From Rhodoplanes tepidamans (GTDB lineage Bacteria > Pseudomonadota > Alphaproteobacteria > Rhizobiales > Xanthobacteraceae), in assembly GCF_030813915.1 (NCBI RefSeq), contig NZ_JAUSUJ010000018.1, forward strand, positions 88,162 to 152,161: DNA of 64,000 nt. Direction: 5' to 3'. The notes under the pieces were generated by a model. The model did not search any database, had not been told where the DNA came from, and worked only from the letters and a program-made list of their open reading frames with translations. Shown piece after piece: positions 23,726 through 33,612 of this stretch. Numbering within the stretch: position 1 is the stretch's first letter; each line of letters starts with the position of its first letter. Position numbers and translations under genes: made by a program.

Positions 23726-24358
23726 ATGAAACGCATCCTTCTCGCGACGGCCGCGCTCGCCCTGGCGTCGCCCGCCTATGCCCAGCAGCCCTCGCAGTCG
23801 CAGTCCTCGCAGCAGAAGCCGCCGGCGGCGCAGCCCTGGCAGTCCGGCCAGGGGCAGCAGGGCCAGGGGCAGCAGAGCCAGTCCCAGCAGTCCCAGCAGG
23901 GCCAGCAGTACCAGCAGGGCCGGAGCTCCGGTCAGGGGGCGAGCGCCGGCCAGCAGGCGGCGGACCGGCAGCCGGTCAAGACCGACCAGCTGAGCAGCGG
24001 CCAGATCCGCGACATCCAGCAGGCTCTCAACAAGAAGGGCTTCAGCTCCGGTGACGTCGACGGCGTGTGGGGCCCCGACACCCGCTCGGCGCTGGACAAC
24101 TTCAAGCAGTCGAAGGGCTTCGCCACCGGCGACGACCAGATCGACGGGCGCGTCCTGTCCGAGCTCGGCCTCGATGCGTCGCGGTTCGACGCGCAGTCGA
24201 CCGCGCAGCAGGGCGGCTCGGCCTCCGAGACCACCGGCGCGGGCGGATCGTCCGGCATGAGCGGCTCCGAGACCACCGGCAGCGGCTCCGCCAGCGGTTC
24301 GGGCCAGGGCTCGTCCGATCGGTCGGGCAGCGGCATGTCCGGGTCCGACAGGCGTTGA
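23726..24358 (+). CDS. Secreted Gln/Ser-rich peptidoglycan-binding protein
   Basis: The 210-aa product has a signal peptide (cleavage after AYAQQ), then ~55 residues dominated by Gln, Ser and Gly in short QGQQ/SQSQQ repeats. A peptidoglycan-binding-1-like domain at ~90-145 follows (IRDIQQALNKKGFSSGDVDGVWGPDTRSALDNF), and the tail is Ser/Gly-rich with SETTG repeats. The ATG follows CCAGGAGAAAACGC. A strong rho-independent terminator lies 130 bases after the stop. Single-PG-binding proteins of this shape are frequent in Rhizobiales envelopes; no catalytic domain is present. Confidence 0.82.
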   Translation: MKRILLATAALALASPAYAQQPSQSQSSQQKPPAAQPWQSGQGQQGQGQQSQSQQSQQGQQYQQGRSSGQGASAGQQAADRQPVKTDQLSSGQIRDIQQALNKKGFSSGDVDGVWGPDTRSALDNFKQSKGFATGDDQIDGRVLSELGLDASRFDAQSTAQQGGSASETTGAGGSSGMSGSETTGSGSASGSGQGSSDRSGSGMSGSDRR

Positions 24359-24487
24359 GGCGGACCGGACCCTCGTCCGCCGGCATGACGGCGAGGCCCC
24401 CGGAGGGCCGGACCGGACCGTGACCGTCCCGCCCCTCGCCTCGCCCCTCCGGGGGCCGGGCGGCGGGGGGACGTTCACCATCGATCA

Positions 24488-24515
24488 GCCGCGGCGCCTG
24501 CGCCGCGGCTTTTTT
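24488..24515 (+). terminator. Rho-independent terminator after the peptidoglycan-binding gene
   Basis: A perfect stem GCCGCGGCG/CGCCGCGGC closes on a short loop and is followed by six T residues. Confidence 0.9.
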
Positions 24516-24649
24516 GGTTTTCCGGGCGGCCGGTCTGTCGTATCGAGCAGCGTGGCCCGCCGCGGCCCGGAACGCCGCCCCTCGCCCGGCGGCATTAACC
24601 GCACCGGGAGCCGCAACGCGCCCGCGCCGCTTTCGTTCCGGCCGGCGCC

Positions 24650-24678
24650 TTGACAGCCAAAACCCCAATCCCTATGTC
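24650..24678 (+). promoter_or_regulatory. groESL sigma-70-type promoter
   Basis: TTGACA at 24650-24655 is followed after 16-17 bases by a -10 of the form CTATGT or TATGTC. Transcription would start just before or within the CIRCE operator, the usual arrangement for HrcA control. Confidence 0.7.
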
Positions 24679-24688
24679 CCGGCCGGCG

Positions 24689-24715
24689 CTGGCACTCGCG
24701 AGGTCCGAGTGCCAG
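24689..24715. promoter_or_regulatory. CIRCE operator (HrcA binding site)
   Basis: CTGGCACTC-N9-GAGTGCCAG is a perfect 9-9-9 inverted repeat, matching CIRCE (TTAGCACTC-N9-GAGTGCTAA) except at the outer bases. It lies upstream of groES, so HrcA repression is expected. Confidence 0.93.
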
Positions 24716-24780
24716 ACCTCAATTCCAGGCTTTTTCACCGAACCCCAGCCACCCCAGGTGGCGACGAGGATACACAATCC

Positions 24781-25077
24781 ATGGCGAAGACCACGTTCCG
24801 CCCGCTGCACGATCGCGTCGTCGTGAAGCGCATCGAGGCCGAGGAGAAGACCGCCGGCGGCATCATCATCCCGGACACCGCCAAGGAGAAGCCGAGCCAG
24901 GGCGAGATCATCGCCGTCGGCCCGGGCGGCCGCGACGAGGCCGGCAAGCTGGTCCCGCTCGACCTCAAGGTCGGCGACCGCGTGCTGTTCGGCAAGTGGT
25001 CGGGCACCGAGGTGAAGCTCGACGGCGAGGACCTCCTGATCATGAAGGAGTCCGACATCATGGGCGTGATCGGCTGA
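24781..25077 (+). CDS. groES: Co-chaperonin GroES
   Basis: GroES caps the GroEL cage during ATP-driven folding. The 98-aa product is full length, with the start [23 protein letters not shown], the mobile-loop region [14 protein letters not shown] that contacts GroEL, and the end [14 protein letters not shown]. It is the first gene of the groESL operon, preceded by a promoter and CIRCE operator, with groEL 95 bases downstream. Nothing is unusual in the protein. Confidence 0.98.
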   Translation: MAKTTFRPLHDRVVVKRIEAEEKTAGGIIIPDTAKEKPSQGEIIAVGPGGRDEAGKLVPLDLKVGDRVLFGKWSGTEVKLDGEDLLIMKESDIMGVIG

Positions 25078-25151
25078 GCCACCGCCTTCCCGCTCGTCGT
25101 CCGCGAGCGGCGGCGCACCGACGGTGCCGCCCCGGGACGACGGCCCCCTGA

Positions 25152-26810
<1,659 letters not shown>

Positions 26811-26845
26811 TCCGGCCGTCCCGGATCTGATCGAAACACGACGAA

Positions 26846-26871
26846 GGGCCGCCGAGAGGCGGCCCTTTTTT
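26846..26871 (+). terminator. Rho-independent terminator of groESL
   Basis: GGGCCGCC, loop GAGA, GGCGGCCC, then TTTTTT: a perfect 8-bp stem with a T-run 36 bases after the groEL stop. Confidence 0.93.
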
Positions 26872-27537
26872 CTCGCGTTCCGGTTCGGGCTTCGCGCGGC
26901 TCGTTCCGGATCCTCGCGTCGCGGGCGCGGCGCGAACCGGGACCCGGGGCGACGGAGCGAGACGTCCGCCGGACCGCCGCCGATGCGGTGCGCCGACGAC
27001 AGGACTCGTTCGAATCATCGGCGAGAACGGCTTTTCGACCTCGTCATCTCGCGCCTCGAACCACTCCGCGGCGACGCGAGCGCACGTCGGCGGCCTTCAT
27101 TCGCGTGTATCTGGTTACCAGTTCTCACAATCCGTTTATGTTGCACCCGATCGATCAACTCAGGCTTGCAGACACAACCAGCTTATAAGATCATTCGCTC
27201 GGCCGGTCGGGCCGCCGATCGCAGCAGATTTTCATTCGTACGAGAACTGCCGCAATACGCGACGATCGAGGCGGATGAGCGTGGACGCATCGTCGACGAC
27301 CATCGGTTTCACACGATCTTCGCATGATCGAAATTCGCATGATCGAAATCTTCGCATGATCGAAGTGGCCTGGAATACCCGACCGGGTCCCGATCGAACC
27401 GAACGATCGAATCCCGTTGATCGCGACAGGTGATCGTCTCCCGATCCCCGTAACATGAAAATCCGAGTGTCGTTCACGACCATGGAGCCGCTCCGTGGCC
27501 GGCGTGCTGTTGCAACACGATCAGCAAAGGAAGCGAC
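26872..27537. other. Long intergenic region before the haloperoxidase gene
   Basis: No gene is evident in these ~665 bases. From about 27100 the base composition becomes clearly less GC-rich. A triple direct repeat of TTCGCATGATCGAA lies at 27319-27364, and several GATCGA words follow up to 27440. This suggests a regulatory region or a former mobile insertion. No open frame here has a signal, a domain or a ribosome site. Confidence 0.5.
27319..27364. repeat. Three direct repeats of TTCGCATGATCGAA
   Basis: Exact 14-mers begin at 27319, 27334 and 27351, spaced 15 and 17 bases apart. Each is a partly symmetric word (TTCG...CGAA). They lie ~175 bases upstream of the haloperoxidase-family gene and could be operator iterons. 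Confidence 0.9.
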
Positions 27538-29637
27538 ATGCCCATCTCTCATCCGATCCCCGACCCGGACGGCGAAGCGCGTCGCAATCGCAGCCAAATG
27601 GTGCGCGACCTGGCCGGCCGCGTCGCGCGTGAGCGTGACGAGGCACAGACCGTGTCGAACCGCGAGGAGAGCGACGCCTCCGGTCTCTACGTCACCAACT
27701 TCACCAAGGGCCTTCCGCACGACCAGCACGGGATCGCCGACGGTGCGCGGTACGAGCAGCTCGTCGACGCGATCTGTCAGCCCGGCCCGACCGATTTCGA
27801 GCACCTCCGCCCGACCCAGCCGACGCCGCCCGCGAAGCTGTTCGAGACCGAGGTCGACGACAAGCCGCAGGTCGACTGGCGCGGATGGGAGAGCCCGCGC
27901 GCCGGACATGTCCACGATCTCGAGGGACCGGATGCCGCGGAGGTCGCGATGCCTCCCGCACCGCGCCTCGGCGGCAGCGAGCTGTGCGCCGAGATGGCGG
28001 AGCTCTACGCGATGGCGATCCTGCGCGATGTGCCGTTCCGCCGGATCGCCGACGAGAGCGGCGGCGACGAGAACACGCAACTCGACGTCGAGAGCGTCCT
28101 CGCCGCGCTGCGGAAGCTGTCCTGGTTCGATCCCGACGGCCGGCCGGTGAGCTCGTTTCCGGACGGATCGGACCGTTCGTTGACCCTCCAGGAGCGGCGT
28201 CGGCGCACCGCCCGCTTCCACGATCACGGGAGCATGGACTACGGGCCGATCGACGACCCCGCCACGTCCTACTCCCGACTGACCGGAAAGCTGCTGTTCC
28301 GCGGCTCCGTGCCGGGCGCCAAGGCCGGGCCGCTGCTGTCGCAGTTCCTGCTGATCGGCAACCGGGGGCGCGGCGGACCGCGCAGCCCGGACGGCGCGAC
28401 GTCGGTCTCCTTCTCCGAGTCGGACGGCTACATCGTCTACGGCGCGCAGGCCCTCGATCAGCGGGTCTTCACCTTCGTCCCGCAGCTCGACTACATGACC
28501 ACCTGGGGCGGCTGGCTCGACGTCCAACGCGGCGCGGATCTGCGTCCCTATTCGGTGGTCGACGGCGCCCGCCGCTTCCTCACCACGCCGCGCGACCTCT
28601 GCGCCTATGTGCGGCTCGACCAGCTCTACCAAGCCTATCTCAACGCTTGCCTGCTGATGCTGTCGGCCCGCGAGTACACGAGCAGCTTCAAGTTCGATTC
28701 GGGATTCCCCGAGTCGTCCGGTGCTCGTGCCGCCTTCGCGACCTTCGGCGGCCCGCACGTGCTCTCGCTGGTGACCGAGGTCGCATCGCGCTGCCTCAAG
28801 GCGGTCCGACGCCAGAAGTTCGGCTTCCATCGCCGCGCCCGGCCGGAACGCATCGCGGGACTGCTCACGCTGGCGGCCGCCGCGCGGGACGGAGGCCCGC
28901 TGCACGGGCAGACCGCCCTCACCCGGAACGTCCAGGAGAAGTGCGAGAGCATGCTGGACGAGCTGGATCGGTCGCAGATCCTCGCGCTCGTCGCTCACCA
29001 CAACGCGTTGCGCAGGCACAGCCCGAACGCGGCGCGGTCCCGCGTCACACCGCCGGCCAATCCGGAATGGCTGCCGGAGCATCGCAACTATCTCCTCGCG
29101 ATGGCACTCCCGGAGGGCTCGCCGATGCACGCCTCCTATGGGGCGGGGCACGCGACCGTGGCCGGCGGCTGCGTCACCATCCTGAAGGCCTTCTTCGAGA
29201 TGTACGACGACATGGGCTCCCCACTGATGTGGCCGTTCCCGGTGTACGAGCCGATCGACGACGGCAGCCGGCTCGAAAAGGCGCACTGCGCACCCCTGAC
29301 CCTCCAGGGCGAGCTCAACAAGCTCGCCGCCAACATCGCCATCGGACGCAACATGGCTGGCGTCCACTACTACACCGACTATTACGAGTCGCTGCGCATG
29401 GGCGAGCGCGTCGCCGTCGGCATCCTGGAGGAGCAGATGCTGACCTACGGCGAGCCGGTGACGATGAGGTTCGACAGCTTCGACGGTGATCGGATCGTCA
29501 TCCGCAGCCCACAGGCGGCCGGCCGGGATCGCCCGTTGGTCACCATCAACGGTCGGCCGGAGGCCTATTCCGGGTGGTGGACCCGGCACACGATCGAGCC
29601 TCCGACGGCCGCCGGCCTGCAGGCCGCCGCCGAGTAG
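27538..29637 (+). CDS. Vanadium-dependent haloperoxidase-family protein (PAP2 superfamily)
   Basis: Vanadium haloperoxidases use vanadate and H2O2 to oxidise bromide or chloride. This 699-aa protein has the size of the algal-type enzymes and keeps most vanadate ligands in order: Lys427 (QKFGFH), Arg435 (RARPERIAG), Gly537 and His538 (SYGAGHATVAG), Arg604 and axial His610 (IGRNMAGVHYYTD). The Ser of the usual PSGH motif is Ala536. No signal peptide is visible. The ATG follows AAGGAAGCGAC. Bacterial members may brominate metabolites or signalling molecules, but phosphatase-like activity is possible because the acid phosphatases share this site. Halide preference cannot be read from sequence. 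Confidence 0.85.
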   Translation: MPISHPIPDPDGEARRNRSQMVRDLAGRVARERDEAQTVSNREESDASGLYVTNFTKGLPHDQHGIADGARYEQLVDAICQPGPTDFEHLRPTQPTPPAKLFETEVDDKPQVDWRGWESPRAGHVHDLEGPDAAEVAMPPAPRLGGSELCAEMAELYAMAILRDVPFRRIADESGGDENTQLDVESVLAALRKLSWFDPDGRPVSSFPDGSDRSLTLQERRRRTARFHDHGSMDYGPIDDPATSYSRLTGKLLFRGSVPGAKAGPLLSQFLLIGNRGRGGPRSPDGATSVSFSESDGYIVYGAQALDQRVFTFVPQLDYMTTWGGWLDVQRGADLRPYSVVDGARRFLTTPRDLCAYVRLDQLYQAYLNACLLMLSAREYTSSFKFDSGFPESSGARAAFATFGGPHVLSLVTEVASRCLKAVRRQKFGFHRRARPERIAGLLTLAAAARDGGPLHGQTALTRNVQEKCESMLDELDRSQILALVAHHNALRRHSPNAARSRVTPPANPEWLPEHRNYLLAMALPEGSPMHASYGAGHATVAGGCVTILKAFFEMYDDMGSPLMWPFPVYEPIDDGSRLEKAHCAPLTLQGELNKLAANIAIGRNMAGVHYYTDYYESLRMGERVAVGILEEQMLTYGEPVTMRFDSFDGDRIVIRSPQAAGRDRPLVTINGRPEAYSGWWTRHTIEPPTAAGLQAAAE

Positions 29638-29644
29638 TGCAGGT

Positions 29645-29721
29645 GGCCCGTCTCGCGGCGGCGGGCCGTGAGACGGGCCGGCATTCGCACCTCGAAGAGG
29701 CCGCCGCACGGCGGCCTCTTT
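29645..29721. terminator. Paired hairpins between convergent genes (bidirectional terminator)
   Basis: Two perfect hairpins lie here: GGCCCGTCTC/GAGACGGGCC (29645-29679) and AAGAGGCCGCC-GCAC-GGCGGCCTCTT (29695-29720), the second followed by T. They separate the haloperoxidase gene from the convergent substrate-binding-protein gene and probably end transcription from both sides. Confidence 0.75.
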
Positions 29722-29752
29722 CGACTGCGACGAACCGCTCCCGCCACCCTCC

Positions 29753-30808
29753 TCACACGAACGGGTTCTTCTTCTCCAGCTGGGCGTTGGCCTCGACGGC
29801 CGGGGACAGGTCGAACAGCTGCTCCTGGGTGACGCGGCCGGAGACGAGCTTCATCTGCTCGGTCCAGAACCTGCCCTGCGCCATGCAGGAGTCGATGTTG
29901 GGCTTGCCGTCCTCGTTGAACCAGGTCCAGCGCGGCGCGGCCGCCTCGATCAGGGGCGGCGGCACCTTGGTGGCCTCCGAGATGATCCTGATCACGTCCG
30001 GGTCCTTGGCGGCGGCCGCCTTGTTGTAGAGCCGGCCCGCCCAGGTGTGCACCATGGCGAAGCGCACCGCCGCCGACTTGTTGGCGTCGAGGAACTTCTG
30101 CGACATCACCCAGCAGGCGAGCTGGGTGTTCGGCTCGATGTCGTATCCCGAGAAGACCAGCTTGCCGAAATTGTTTTTCTCGACCAGGAAGCCGAGCGGC
30201 ACCGGCACGTTGGCGGCGTCGGCCCGGCCGGCGCCGATCGCCTTGACGATGTCCGGATAGGCGAGCCCGCTCGACCACTCGACGTCGGTGCGCGGATCGA
30301 GGCCGGCGCGCTGCACGCCGAGGCCGATCAGATACTGGTCGATGCCGCCCGGCGCCTGGATGGCGACGCGCTTGCCCTTCAGGAGGCCCATCTTGCCCGG
30401 CGCCGTCATGCCGGCCGTCACCATGTCGTTCGAGGCCGCGATGGTCATCGAGCCGGAGCCCGGCTTCTCCGAGCCGCGGTCGAGGATCAGCTTGAACGGC
30501 GCGCCCTTCGACACGGTGTTGAACAGGCCGGCATTGAGGGTCGCCACCGTGGTGTCGAGCTCGCCGGCGACCAGGGCCGGCATCGCCAGCACGCCGTCGG
30601 CGAAGTAGCGCAGCTCGACGTCGAGCCCGACCTTCTCGAAGAATCCCCTCGCCTGCGCGAGGAAGATCGGTCCCGACGAGATCAGCGGTACCACGCCGAT
30701 GCGGATCCTGGTGCGCTCCTGGGCGCGGCCGATGCGGGGCATCGCCAGCGTCGCGGCCGCGGCCGCGGTGGTGGACACGAAGCGTCGGCGGTCGAGGGAG
30801 AGGGTCAT
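29753..30808 (-). CDS. ABC transporter substrate-binding protein (NitT/TauT, SsuA/THI5-like)
   Basis: This 351-aa periplasmic binding protein starts MTLSLDRRRFVSTTAAAAA, a Tat-like signal with an RRRF core and cleavage near GRAQE. The mature domain has IRIGVVPLISSGPIFLAQARGFFEKVGLDVEL, the fold of aliphatic sulfonate, taurine, nitrate or pyrimidine-precursor binding proteins. The ATPase and permease of the same class lie on the opposite strand at 31.7-33.4 kb, beyond a MarR gene. The transporter is therefore split between two divergent units that share one regulatory region. The ligand is unknown. Confidence 0.88.
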   Translation of the reverse strand: MTLSLDRRRFVSTTAAAAATLAMPRIGRAQERTRIRIGVVPLISSGPIFLAQARGFFEKVGLDVELRYFADGVLAMPALVAGELDTTVATLNAGLFNTVSKGAPFKLILDRGSEKPGSGSMTIAASNDMVTAGMTAPGKMGLLKGKRVAIQAPGGIDQYLIGLGVQRAGLDPRTDVEWSSGLAYPDIVKAIGAGRADAANVPVPLGFLVEKNNFGKLVFSGYDIEPNTQLACWVMSQKFLDANKSAAVRFAMVHTWAGRLYNKAAAAKDPDVIRIISEATKVPPPLIEAAAPRWTWFNEDGKPNIDSCMAQGRFWTEQMKLVSGRVTQEQLFDLSPAVEANAQLEKKNPFV

Positions 30809-31055
30809 GGCGCCTCCGGGGGTGGGACGATGGACATCGACGGACCGCGTCGAGAGCGGACGGGAGAACCAACAGGAGAACGGAAGCAAGAGCGATGCCG
30901 GGGAACGGCGGCCACGCTTTGTATGAACTGTGCACCACGCTTCGCGACGCGTGCAAGGGGCCATCCGCGGCGGCCGCCGCCGCGTTTCGTCACGCGACAC
31001 GGCGGGCCGCGCCGCGCGCGCCGTGCGGTCGTCGCGTCGCGACGACCCGCCCGGC

Positions 31056-31610
31056 TCATCCGGGCGTCCCCGTCGGGTTCGCGTTCTCGAAGCCGCTCAA
31101 CAGCTTGCGCAGCAGCCGCGCGAGCGTCTCCTGCTCGCTCCGGGTGAGCCGGTCGGCGATGCGGCGGGACTGCGCCGAGTGCTCGGCCATCGCCCTGTCG
31201 GCGAGGCTCGCCCCGCGCCGCGTCAGTGCGACGCGGGTGGCGCGGCGGTCGTCGGGATCGGGGCGGCGCACCGCGAGGCCCAGCCGCTCCACCCGGTCGA
31301 TGCGGTTGGTCATGGCGCCGGAGGACAGCAGGCAGGCGTCGGTGAGCGCGGTCGGCCGCAGGCCCTCGGGCGCGCCGGAGCGCATGATGGTGACCAGCAG
31401 ATCGAACACGTCCCAGGTCAGCCCGTAGGGCTTCAGCCAGCCGTCGACCGCCTCCCGCAGGTGCGTCGAGAGCCGCAGGATGCGGCCGAGCGTCGCGAGA
31501 TAGTGCACGTCGATGTCGGGCCGCGCCGCCTTCCATTCGGCGACGAAGCGGTCCATCGCGTCCCGGCGGGCCGATTCTGCATCCGATCGCGGCACGGGCT
31601 GCCCTCGCAA
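31056..31610 (-). CDS. MarR-family transcriptional regulator
   Basis: MarR proteins are winged-helix dimers that bind palindromic operators and often respond to aromatic or small acidic ligands. The 184-aa form shown starts at a TTG; an ATG at 31556 (MDRFVAEWKAARPD) would give 166 aa and is equally likely. The winged helix runs LRLSTHLREAVDGW, LTWDVFDLLVTIMRSG, LLSSGAMTNRIDRVERLGL and RRPDPDDRRATRVALTRRG. A perfect palindrome overlaps the TTG and lies between this gene and the divergent ABC ATPase gene, so autoregulation and control of the transporter are likely. Confidence 0.9.
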   Translation of the reverse strand: MRGQPVPRSDAESARRDAMDRFVAEWKAARPDIDVHYLATLGRILRLSTHLREAVDGWLKPYGLTWDVFDLLVTIMRSGAPEGLRPTALTDACLLSSGAMTNRIDRVERLGLAVRRPDPDDRRATRVALTRRGASLADRAMAEHSAQSRRIADRLTRSEQETLARLLRKLLSGFENANPTGTPG

Positions 31611-31631
31611 TTATCTTGACATGAAGATAAT
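31610..31631. promoter_or_regulatory. Perfect MarR-type palindromic operator
   Basis: ATTATCTT-GACATG-AAGATAAT is a perfect 8-6-8 inverted repeat in an otherwise GC-rich sequence, of the ATCTTGA-type palindrome seen for many MarR regulators. It contains TTGACA on the plus strand and lies ~80 bases before the ATPase start. Confidence 0.85.
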
Positions 31632-31712
31632 CACGTCGGAGGCTCCCGTGCAACCGACCCGCCGGCCGAGAGGCCGGGCCAGAACCCCCGTCGGCCTCCG
31701 GAGGTGGACGCC

Positions 31713-32591
31713 GTGTCACCCGTGCCGTCACCAGCGCCGGCTGCCGCCCGCACCGCGACCTCGGCGACCACGATCGCGGTCGAGGCGGTCGGACTCACCT
31801 TCCCGTCGAAGAGCGGCGAGCCGACCGTCGCGCTCGGCGAGGTGAGCTGCCGCTTCGCCCCCGGCAAGGTGACGGCGATCATCGGGCCGAGCGGCTGCGG
31901 CAAGAGCACGCTCCTGCAGATCGTGCGCGGCTTCCTCGCGCCGACGCGCGGGACGTTGCGCTTCCTCCTGCTCGGCGGCGACGGCGCGACGGACGCCGCC
32001 GCCACGCCGCGCGACGTCGCCGCGCCCCACATGGCCACGGTCTGGCAGGCCTTCAACCTGTTTCCGTGGCGCACCGTGATCGACAACGTCGCGTTCGGCC
32101 TGGAGGTCGCCGGCGTGCCGAAGGCCGAACGCCTCGCACGCGCCAGAAAGGCGCTCGCCGCCGTCGACCTCGGCGGCTTCGAGCAGAAGTATCCGCGTCA
32201 GCTCTCCGGCGGCATGCGCCAGCGCGTCGGCATCGCCCGCGCCCTGGTGATGGAGCCCGAGGTGCTGCTGCTCGACGAGCCGTTCGGCGCCCTCGACGCG
32301 CAGACGCGCCTCGTGCTGCAGGAGCAGCTCGCCACCCTGGTGGAGCGGAGCGGCACCACGGCGATCCTCGTCACCCACTCGATCGAGGAGGCGATCCTGC
32401 TCGCCGACACCATCCTGGTGATGACGGCGCGGCCTGGCCGCATCGCCGCCGAGATCCACGACGACCTGCCGCATCCGCGCAGCATGGCGACCACCCACGA
32501 TCCGCGCTTCGCCGCGCTGTTCGACCGCATCTACGGGCTGCTGCGCCAGGAGGTCATCCGCGCCATGGCGACCGAGGGAGGCGACGCGTGA
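31713..32591 (+). CDS. ABC transporter ATP-binding protein (NitT/TauT family)
   Basis: This 292-aa cytoplasmic ATPase powers the permease encoded next. It has Walker A GPSGCGKST, the Q-loop region VWQAFNLFPWRTV, signature LSGGMRQRVGIARAL, Walker B VLLLDEPFGALD and switch histidine TH. An N-terminal Ala/Thr-rich tail of ~25 residues is extra. The GTG start follows GGAGG by nine bases; another GTG three codons upstream is possible. The stop overlaps the permease start (GTGA). The unit is divergent from marR, sharing a palindromic operator. Confidence 0.93.
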   Translation: MSPVPSPAPAAARTATSATTIAVEAVGLTFPSKSGEPTVALGEVSCRFAPGKVTAIIGPSGCGKSTLLQIVRGFLAPTRGTLRFLLLGGDGATDAAATPRDVAAPHMATVWQAFNLFPWRTVIDNVAFGLEVAGVPKAERLARARKALAAVDLGGFEQKYPRQLSGGMRQRVGIARALVMEPEVLLLDEPFGALDAQTRLVLQEQLATLVERSGTTAILVTHSIEEAILLADTILVMTARPGRIAAEIHDDLPHPRSMATTHDPRFAALFDRIYGLLRQEVIRAMATEGGDA

Positions 32592-33418
32592 GCCCCGACA
32601 CCACGGCCGGCCCGCTCGCGAGTCCCGACACGGCGCCGGCGGCGCCGAGCCGCGGCCTGCTCGCCCGCCTCGGCGAGCCGAAGGCGCTCAGCTGGATCGC
32701 CGTCGCGGTCGTGATCCTCGCCTGGGAGCTCGCCGTGATCGTGCTCCAGCTCAACCCGATCTATCTGCCGCGGCCGAGCCGCATCGTCGTCGCGCTCTTC
32801 GAGATGTTCCGGTCCGGCGGCCTCGCCACCGATCTGATCGCGACGCTGATCCGGATCTTCGGCGGCTTCTTCATCGCGCTCGCCTTCGGGGTCGCGCTCG
32901 GCGTGTGGATGGCGGTGTCGGTGCGGGTCCGCGCGATCGCCGACAACTTCATCGCCGCGCTCTATCCGCTGCCCAAGGTGACGCTGATCCCGCTCCTGAT
33001 CATCTGGCTCGGCACCGGCGGGCCGTTCATGCTGACCATCAGCATGCTGGGGGCGTTCTTCCCCGTAGTCATCAACACGGTGCTGGGCATCAGCCAGTGC
33101 GACCAGGGGCTGGTGCTCGCCGCCCGCGACCTCGGCGCCTCGCGCCGCCAGATCATCCGCATGGTGCTGCTGCCGAGCGCCATCCCGTCGATCTTCGCCG
33201 GCATCCGGCTCGGGCTGGGCGTGTCGATCATCCTGGTGGTCGCCGCCGAGATGGTGGTCGGCAAGCTCGGGCTCGGCGCCCGGCTCTATCTCGCCGGCCA
33301 GGTGCTGGAGACCGAGCAGGTGTTCGCCGTGCTGATCGTGCTCGCCACGCTCGGCATCGTGGTGACCAAGGTCCAGGACGCCATCGACGTCCGCCTCGGC
33401 CACTGGCGCGTCAACTGA
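32588..33418 (+). CDS. ABC transporter permease (NitT/TauT family)
   Basis: This 276-aa inner-membrane permease starts at a GTG overlapping the ATPase stop. It has about six transmembrane helices and the EAA-like cytoplasmic loop (VLAARDLGASRRQIIRMVLLPSAIPSIFAGIRLGLG) that docks the ATPase. The N-terminal ~30 residues are a hydrophilic Pro/Ala tail. Together with the ATPase and the binding protein on the other strand it makes a complete importer for a sulfonate-, nitrate- or aromatic-type anion. The substrate is unknown. Confidence 0.92.
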   Translation: MSPDTTAGPLASPDTAPAAPSRGLLARLGEPKALSWIAVAVVILAWELAVIVLQLNPIYLPRPSRIVVALFEMFRSGGLATDLIATLIRIFGGFFIALAFGVALGVWMAVSVRVRAIADNFIAALYPLPKVTLIPLLIIWLGTGGPFMLTISMLGAFFPVVINTVLGISQCDQGLVLAARDLGASRRQIIRMVLLPSAIPSIFAGIRLGLGVSIILVVAAEMVVGKLGLGARLYLAGQVLETEQVFAVLIVLATLGIVVTKVQDAIDVRLGHWRVN

Positions 33419-33450
33419 GGTCCATCGCGCGATGCGGCGGTCTTCTGCTT

Positions 33451-33531
33451 CCGCTCGTCCCCGCGCAGGCGGGGACCCGGAGGCGCCACGGCAGAGACGC
33501 TCTGGATCCCCGCCTGCGCGGGGATGAGCGG
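33451..33531. repeat. Dispersed palindromic repeat, family B, copy 2
   Basis: It begins CCGCTCGTCCCCGCGCAGG and ends in the matching hairpin CCCCGCCTGCGCGGGG then GAGCGG. It has the same architecture as the copy at 5161-5240, with an unrelated centre. Confidence 0.8.
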
Positions 33532-33612
33532 AGTCAGCATCGACGCAGCGAGTAATTCCCGCCTGACGCTTCCCTTCTCACGTCATCATCAGCAACGCAC
33601 CGGAGACGTCCC

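Larger units (their letters stand above)
24359..24780. other. Intergenic region with terminator, groESL promoter and CIRCE operator
   Basis: No gene lies here. The left part ends the upstream unit with a rho-independent terminator. The right part carries the heat-shock control region of groESL (promoter at 24650-24678 and CIRCE at 24689-24715), leaving a leader of roughly 100 bases before the groES ATG. Confidence 0.85.

Noticed and set aside
26989..27250. Possible tRNA or small RNA in the groEL-haloperoxidase gap
   Set aside because: No cloverleaf arms, CCA end or conserved T-loop could be found.
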